Assembly: GCA_031282905.1 (NCBI GenBank)
Contig: JAITCV010000119.1
Span: 1-26,059 of the forward strand
Reading direction: 5' to 3'
Origin: Azoarcus sp.
GTDB lineage: Bacteria; Pseudomonadota; Gammaproteobacteria; Burkholderiales; Rhodocyclaceae
Length of the DNA stretch: 26,059 nt
This document shows positions 21,904-26,059 of the stretch, one piece after another. The notes under the pieces were generated by a model. The model was not told the origin of the DNA. It did no database searches and saw nothing but the letters and a program-made list of their open reading frames with translations. The position numbers and the translations under genes were made by a program. Position 1 is the stretch's first letter. Each line of letters starts with the position of its first letter.

Positions 21904-23286
21904 ATGCAATCTAAGATATTGGTTGCCGCTTTGGCCTGCGCGTTTGCGTGGCCGGCGTCGGCAACGGCAGACAACACGCAACTGGCGGCGGAACTGGCCG
22001 CGTTGCAGGAGCAGATCGCGCAGATGAGGACGGCTTACGAAGGCCGTATCGCGGCGCTGGAAGAAAAACTCGCGGCTGCCGACAAGCGGCGTGCCGATGA
22101 CGCGACCACCCCGGCGCAGACCGCTTCCCAGGCGCGGTCGCAGGCACCGGTTGCGCACGGCGGCGCGTCCGCTTTCAATCCGGAGATTTCGCTGATCCTC
22201 CAGGGGGCTTACAAAAGGGCCAAGGAGGTGGAAGAACGTCATATCGGCGGCTTCGTGGGCGCCGCGCATCACCATGATGGGGATGAACACGGCGACGACA
22301 AGCGTGGCTTTTTGCTCGACCACAGCGAACTCGTGTTGGCAGCCAATATCGATCCGCATTTCCGCGGCCAGACCACGGTGGCCTTGCTCGACGGCGAGGC
22401 GGAACTGGAGGAAGCCTGGTTCCAGACCACCTCGCTGGGGCATGGCGTGGGGATCAGGGCGGGGCGTTTCTTTTCCGGCATCGGCTATCTGAACGAACAG
22501 CATGCCCATCAGTGGGATTTTTACGAACAACCCCTGATGTATAAAGCCTTGTTCGGCGAACATGGCTATTCGCAGGATGGCGTGCAGTTGAAGTGGGTGG
22601 CGCCGCTTGCGACTTTCCTCGAATTCGGCGCGGAAATCGGCCGGGGGCAAAATTTCCCCGGTACCGAGCGCAACCTCAATGGGGCGAACAGCCGCGCACT
22701 TTTTGCTCATGTTGGCGGTGATATCGGCACATCGAGCAGTTGGCGGGCGGGGTTGTCGTGGTTGCAGACCCGGGCCGAGGAGCGCGAAAACCATTTCGAG
22801 TCGGAAGTCTTCGGCGAGGCGCATGGCGCGTTTTCCGGGCGGAGCAGGGTATGGATCGCCGATTTCGTCTATAAATGGGCGCCGGACGGCAACCCCGCCC
22901 GGCGCAATTTCAAGTTGCAGGCCGAATATTTCCACCGCAAGGAAAATGGTCATCTGGCCGTGGAAGATGAAGAAAGTCCGTGGCGTACCCGGCAGTCGGG
23001 CTATTACCTCGCGGGCGTCTATCAATTCACCCCCAATTGGCGCGCCGGTTTGCGTTATGACCGCCTGGACAGCGGGCGGCAATTCCTGGGCGACAATCCG
23101 GCCGGGATTGAAATCGAGCATTACCAGCCGCGCCGTGTCTCGGCGATGGTCGATTACAGTTGGAGTGAATTTTCCCGCCTGCGCCTGCAATTGTCGCGTG
23201 ACCGCGCCATGCCGGGGGTCATCGACAACCAGGTGATGTTGCAATACGTAATGAGCCTGGGTAGCCACGGCGCGCACAAGTTCTGA
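21904..23286 (+). CDS. Outer-membrane beta-barrel protein with His-rich loop, probable metal-uptake porin
   Basis: The product is 460 residues. A signal peptide (KILVAALACAFAWPASATA) precedes a coiled-coil segment (about residues 25-62: LAALQEQIAQMRTAYEGRI), as in trimeric porins with an N-terminal coiled coil. From residue 90 the pattern is alternating strands ending in aromatic residues, finishing LQYVMSLGSHGAHKF. A His/Asp-rich loop, AAHHHDGDEHGDDK (121-133), could bind zinc. No plug domain or TonB box is seen, so it is not a typical TonB receptor despite similarity in name to some annotations. It lies 10 bases before the ABC transporter genes, suggesting it delivers their metal across the outer membrane. 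Confidence 0.85.
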   Translation: MQSKILVAALACAFAWPASATADNTQLAAELAALQEQIAQMRTAYEGRIAALEEKLAAADKRRADDATTPAQTASQARSQAPVAHGGASAFNPEISLILQGAYKRAKEVEERHIGGFVGAAHHHDGDEHGDDKRGFLLDHSELVLAANIDPHFRGQTTVALLDGEAELEEAWFQTTSLGHGVGIRAGRFFSGIGYLNEQHAHQWDFYEQPLMYKALFGEHGYSQDGVQLKWVAPLATFLEFGAEIGRGQNFPGTERNLNGANSRALFAHVGGDIGTSSSWRAGLSWLQTRAEERENHFESEVFGEAHGAFSGRSRVWIADFVYKWAPDGNPARRNFKLQAEYFHRKENGHLAVEDEESPWRTRQSGYYLAGVYQFTPNWRAGLRYDRLDSGRQFLGDNPAGIEIEHYQPRRVSAMVDYSWSEFSRLRLQLSRDRAMPGVIDNQVMLQYVMSLGSHGAHKF

Positions 23287-23296
23287 GGAAGGTGTC

Positions 23297-24202
23297 ATGA
23301 TGAAACGGATCCTGGCGTTCTTTTTGCTCGTGTGCACCTTGCCCGCGGCAGCGACGGTGAAGGTGCTGGCAACCTTGCCGGAGTGGGAAGCGCTCGCGCG
23401 GGAAATCGGCGGCGAGCGGGTCGAGGCGACGAGCGCGACCAGCGCCCGCCAGGACCCGCATCGCATCGAGGCGCGCCCGTCGCTGATCGCGCGCGCCCGC
23501 GCCGCCGATCTCGTCGTGGCCACTGGGGCTGAATTGGAGATCGGCTGGCTGCCCGTCCTGCTGCGGGAATCGGGCAACAGCCGCATCCAGCCGGGACAGC
23601 CCGGTTATCTGGAGACGGCGGCGCTGGTCCGGCTGCGCGATGTGCCACACGCCGTCGACCGCAGCATGGGGGATGTGCATGCCGCGGGCGATCCGCATTT
23701 CCACCTCGATCCGCGCAACATTGCGCCCGTTGCCGTGGCGCTGGCCGAGCGTCTGGCGCGGATCGACCCGGCCGGAGCGGAAACCTATCGCGCCAATCTC
23801 GCGCGTTTCCAGGCGCGCTGGCAAGCCGCGTTGACGCGCTGGGAAGCGGAAGGCGCGGCGCTCAAGGGCGTGGCCTTCCTGCAAGCGCATCGCTCGTTTG
23901 GCTATCTTGCCGACTGGCTGGGCATGGAAAACCGCGGCGAACTGGAGCCCAAACCTGGCGTCGAGCCGGGCGGCGCGCATTTGAGCCGCATCGTGGCGAA
24001 CCAGCAAAGCGCACCCGCGGCTCTGATCCTGCACGCCGCCTACCAGGATGAAGCCGCCGGGCGCTGGGTGGCCGACCGCGCTGGCATTCCGCTCGTGCTG
24101 TTGCCCTATACCGTGGGGGGAACGCCGCAGGCCGGGGATTTGTTCGGCCTGTTCGATGACACGCTGGCGCGCTTGAACCGCGCCGTGCGCGGGAGGCCAT
24201 GA
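23297..24202 (+). CDS. ZnuA-like metal-binding protein of an ABC transporter
   Basis: This is a periplasmic solute-binding protein of the zinc/manganese (cluster 9) family, 301 residues. A signal peptide (ILAFFLLVCTLPAAA) is followed by VKVLATLPEWEALAREIGG, a typical start of the mature protein. Probable metal ligands are His 55 (DPHRIEARPS), His 134 (DPHFHLDPRN), His 198 (AFLQAHRSFGYL) and an acidic residue near 251. The His-rich loop of classical ZnuA is absent. aggaaggtg precedes ATG 23297. It overlaps the ATPase gene by four bases. Zinc is favoured by the His-rich porin next door, but manganese cannot be excluded. Confidence 0.9.
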   Translation: MMKRILAFFLLVCTLPAAATVKVLATLPEWEALAREIGGERVEATSATSARQDPHRIEARPSLIARARAADLVVATGAELEIGWLPVLLRESGNSRIQPGQPGYLETAALVRLRDVPHAVDRSMGDVHAAGDPHFHLDPRNIAPVAVALAERLARIDPAGAETYRANLARFQARWQAALTRWEAEGAALKGVAFLQAHRSFGYLADWLGMENRGELEPKPGVEPGGAHLSRIVANQQSAPAALILHAAYQDEAAGRWVADRAGIPLVLLPYTVGGTPQAGDLFGLFDDTLARLNRAVRGRP

Positions 24203-24777
24203 GCTTGCTGGAAGCCGGGCAACTGGTCGCTGGCTGGCGGCAGCCTGCGCATCGGCCAGTCAGCTTCCGGCTGGCGCGCGGCGAAATCCTCGCGCTCGCG
24301 GGCCCCAATGGCGCGGGCAAGAGCACATTGCTGGCGGTGCTGGCCGGAAGTGGTGGCGCACGGATTTTTTCCGGTGCCATCCGCCGCGCGCCGGACCTGC
24401 GCATCGGATGGCAGACGCAGCACCTCCCGCCCGTGGCCGGACTGCCGCTTTCCGGCGCGGAATTACTGGCGCTCACCGGGGCCAGTCCGCAAGGCTTGCC
24501 CGCGTATCTGGCGGGCTGCCTGCGGCGGCGTCTGGATAAGCTCTCCGGCGGACAGCGGCAATATCTGGTGTTGTGGTCGATTCTGCAAGCGCCCGCCGAT
24601 CTGCTGCTGCTGGATGAGCCCGGCAATCATCTGGACAAAGCTGGGCTGGCCGGTTTGCCGTCCGTTTTGCGCGCGCGGGCAGGACAGGGAACGGGCATCG
24701 TGCTGGTGAGCCACGACGCGGAATTGGCGCGGGCGTGTTGCGATTGCCTGGTGCGCATGGAACCGTGCAATGACTGA
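24199..24777 (+). CDS. ABC transporter ATP-binding protein (ZnuC-like)
   Basis: The cytoplasmic ATPase of the metal importer is only 192 residues, short against the usual 230-260 for ZnuC. All core motifs are present: Walker A GPNGAGKST (residues 35-43), Q-loop in IGWQTQHLPP, signature LSGGQRQ near 115, Walker B LLLLDEPGNHLD near 134 and the H-loop SHDAE near 172. The deletion lies in the helical region and the C-terminal tail. It overlaps the gene before by four bases (ATGA) and the permease by eight. Confidence 0.92.
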   Translation: MSLLEAGQLVAGWRQPAHRPVSFRLARGEILALAGPNGAGKSTLLAVLAGSGGARIFSGAIRRAPDLRIGWQTQHLPPVAGLPLSGAELLALTGASPQGLPAYLAGCLRRRLDKLSGGQRQYLVLWSILQAPADLLLLDEPGNHLDKAGLAGLPSVLRARAGQGTGIVLVSHDAELARACCDCLVRMEPCND

Positions 24778-25576
24778 TTTCCTATCGCAATTGGCCTTGT
24801 TCTGGCGGCCCGCGCTGACGGGCGCGTTGCTGGCTTTGTTGTTGCCGCTCCTTGGCCTGTATCTGCGGTTGCGCCAGGAATATTGGGCTTCCCTTGCCTA
24901 TGGGCAAGTCGGCGCGGCGGGCGCCTTGGGCGCGCAGGCATTGGGGATTGCCGCCGTCGCGGGAGGGCTGGCCGTCAGTCTTGCCGTGGCGGGCATGAAA
25001 CACCGGCTGGAGAAACGTTTGCCGACGGCGGGGCTTTTTCCCTTGTTGTTCATTCTTGGCTGGAGCGTCAGCTTGCTCCTGACTGCCAATTTGCCCGGCG
25101 TGGAGCGTCTGGGCGCGGCGCTGTTCGAGGGGCAGCTTTATTTCGCTGGCGTGGAAATGCTATATGGCGCGGTGCTGGCGTTGGCGGTAGGCGGGATTTT
25201 TCTCTGGCGCAAGGGCAGGCTGTTGTTGTTCGCCCATCTGTATCCCGGGCATTTCCATGCTCAGCGCTTGCCCGCGTGGCCAGTGCGCGCGGGCTTCGAT
25301 CTGCTGGCCGCCGCTTCGCTCGCGCTGGCGGTGATGAGCCTGGGCGTGATGGGCGCTTTTGCCCTGGTTTTCGCGCCGCCCTGGATCGTCTTTGCCCTGG
25401 CTCCCAATTGGCGGAGCGCGCTTGTTGCCGCGCCGGTTCTTGGTTTGCTGGCCTATGCGCTGGCGTTCGCGCTTGCCCTGATCCACGACCAGCCCTTTGG
25501 CCCCATGTTGGCGCTGACGCTGGCGGCGCTGGCGTCCGGAGGCGCGATTGCCGTGAGCATGCGCCATGATGGTTGA
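24770..25576 (+). CDS. ABC transporter permease (ZnuB-like)
   Basis: The product is a 268-residue inner-membrane permease of the metal ABC-3 family with about eight hydrophobic helices. It begins with ALTGALLALLLPLLGLYLRLR. The family hallmark near 40-65 reads YWASLAYGQVGAAGALGAQAL, where most relatives have a His after the Gly-x-Ser pattern; that His is not seen here. LGVMGAFALVFAPPW near residue 193 matches the conserved 'GxLLVxALLxxPA' region loosely. The divergence and the shortened ATPase suggest a distinct subfamily. The last codons abut a decayed minus-strand gene. Confidence 0.9.
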   Translation: MTDFLSQLALFWRPALTGALLALLLPLLGLYLRLRQEYWASLAYGQVGAAGALGAQALGIAAVAGGLAVSLAVAGMKHRLEKRLPTAGLFPLLFILGWSVSLLLTANLPGVERLGAALFEGQLYFAGVEMLYGAVLALAVGGIFLWRKGRLLLFAHLYPGHFHAQRLPAWPVRAGFDLLAAASLALAVMSLGVMGAFALVFAPPWIVFALAPNWRSALVAAPVLGLLAYALAFALALIHDQPFGPMLALTLAALASGGAIAVSMRHDG

Positions 25577-25831
25577 AAATAATTCTTAAAGCTGGTCGGG
25601 CCGGTCTTGCAGGTGATGCTCACCCTGCCCGGCCCCTGCTCATTTCCTTTGCTGCAGAGCCTCGATCACCAGCATGTATTCACCAGTGATGCCGTTGTTA
25701 GAAGACGATGCGGCGCGGGACCTCGAAATTGTCCGCAGCCTTGCTCAGGTTCCGCGAGGCCAGGTCGGCGTCGCTCTGACATGCCGACCGACGAAAGCCG
25801 CCAGGATGGCGGCCAAAGCGATTTTCTTCAC
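25572..25831 (-). pseudogene. Decayed small lipoprotein gene (phage-type 'beta-sandwich lipoprotein')
   Basis: On the minus strand aaggag precedes GTG 25831-25829 and a signal-like start KKIALAAILAAF. Then the frame shifts. Read in successive frames the DNA gives CQSDADLASRNLSKAADNF and EVPRRIVF, an extra base makes a stop, then NGITGEYMLVIE, a missing base, LCSKGNEQG, and finally RVSITCKTGPTSFKNYF. This ordered set fits small phage-borne lipoproteins that I recall annotated as beta-sandwich lipoproteins. At least three frameshifts and a lost C-terminus make it a pseudogene. Its 3' end is cut at the stop of the permease gene, marking a rearrangement point. Confidence 0.7.
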
Positions 25832-25911
25832 AGCCTTTACTCCTTCACGATGACATGCCGTCAAGCATGAAGGGAAAGGCGGGCGGAGCACAGGGGGAAA
25901 GGATTCGGCAG

Positions 25912-25958
25912 AAAAAACCCGGCCATGAGCCGGGTGTACAACCCGGCTCATGGCCGGG
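25912..25958 (-). terminator. Strong intrinsic terminator on the minus strand
   Basis: cccggccatgagccgggt (25918-25935) pairs perfectly with acccggctcatggccggg (25941-25958) over a five-base loop. Read on the minus strand, the 18-bp stem is followed directly by six T (25917-25912). Each arm can also fold alone (cccggc/gccggg). It should end transcription of the gene entering from the right edge. Confidence 0.9.
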
Positions 25959-25974
25959 ATCAGGACCATCGTCC

Positions 25975-26059
25975 TTATTTATCTTTTTTATCCTCCCGGA
26001 CTCGCGCCCGGGCCGTTGCCGCCACAGAGTTCATATCACCACACGCCCTGGATTGGCGT
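25975..26059 (-). CDS. C-terminal end of an unidentified protein, cut by window edge
   Basis: A minus-strand frame is open from the right edge to TAA at 25977-25975 and gives 27 residues ending CGDMNSVAATARARVREDKK plus two more. The stop lies 17 bases before a strong minus-strand terminator, which is the main support. The charged tail is compatible with many proteins, including small phage lysis proteins, but no family can be named from so little. Confidence 0.4.
   Translation of the reverse strand, partial: RQSRACGDMNSVAATARARVREDKKDK

Noticed and set aside
21904..23286. TonB-dependent receptor
   Set aside because: There is no plug domain or TonB box, and the N-terminus is a coiled coil.
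21493..23586. 697-codon minus-strand frame opposite the porin
   Set aside because: It crosses three plus-strand genes with good signals and gives an Arg/Pro-rich product with no recognisable domain.
25918..25958. Hairpin as terminator of the metal-uptake operon
   Set aside because: On the plus strand no T run follows the stem; the T run is on the minus strand, so it serves the gene entering from the right.
1..26059. CRISPR array, tRNA, rRNA or intact insertion sequence
   Set aside because: No regularly spaced repeats, cloverleaf with CCA end, rRNA segments or transposase genes were seen.

Overview
The window looks like a chromosomal segment of a GC-rich betaproteobacterium, probably near Rhodocyclales/Nitrosomonadales. 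Three things suggest this: the gene order dusB-fis-purH, the LPS export pair lptC-lptA next to kdsD, and a polyhydroxyalkanoate phasin. The assignment is inference from gene order and codon style, not from a marker gene. I see no rRNA, tRNA, CRISPR array or intact insertion sequence.

Layout. 1-512 (minus): 5' part of an AAA-ATPase-like gene cut by the window edge. 513-1410: AT-richer spacer. 1411-5891 (plus): dusB and fis, overlapping, then purH and purD, with palindromic repeats between purH and purD. 6175-6962: a sigma70-type promoter, a yybP-ykoY (manganese) riboswitch and a TMEM165/UPF0016-family manganese exporter. 7067-7990: three small ORFs, including a two-pass membrane protein with two CxxC motifs. 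8203-13113: a tightly overlapping five-gene operon of ATP-grasp, PRTase-TRSP, HAD phosphatase, StiP-type PRTase with a PELOTA-like tail, and a CitE/HpcH-like C-C lyase. This is the biosynthetic module usually tied to tellurium-resistance (Ter) stress systems, but no ter gene is visible here. 13237-14566 (minus): a bifunctional NMN adenylyltransferase/Nudix gene and a probable antitoxin remnant. 14874-15667: a possible small ORF and a membrane protein. 15677-18013 (minus): comEC. 18247-20362 (plus): kdsD-lptC-lptA, without the kdsC and lptB that usually flank lptC-lptA. 20457-21298: phasin gene with a strong promoter, an adjoining operator-like palindrome and a double-hairpin terminator. 21495-25576 (plus): a metal-uptake operon of a small CxxC membrane protein, an outer-membrane beta-barrel with a His-rich loop, and a ZnuABC-like ABC transporter. 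25572-26059 (minus): a decayed small lipoprotein gene of a type I associate with phages, a strong terminator and the last codons of another gene.

How the genes fit together. purH and purD serve IMP synthesis. dusB and fis are the classic tRNA-modification/nucleoid-protein pair. The five-gene module should make a nucleotide- or nucleoside-derived compound: it has two phosphoribosyltransferase-type proteins, an ATP-dependent ligase, a phosphatase and a lyase. Two metal-handling units frame the window: riboswitch-controlled Mn export on the left and zinc/manganese-type import on the right. The points most worth following up are the Ter-type biosynthetic operon without ter genes beside a Mn-riboswitch exporter, the competing hairpins downstream of that riboswitch, the hairpin covering the ribosome-binding site of the barrel gene, and the gene-decay edges around the metal-uptake operon and the NadM gene.
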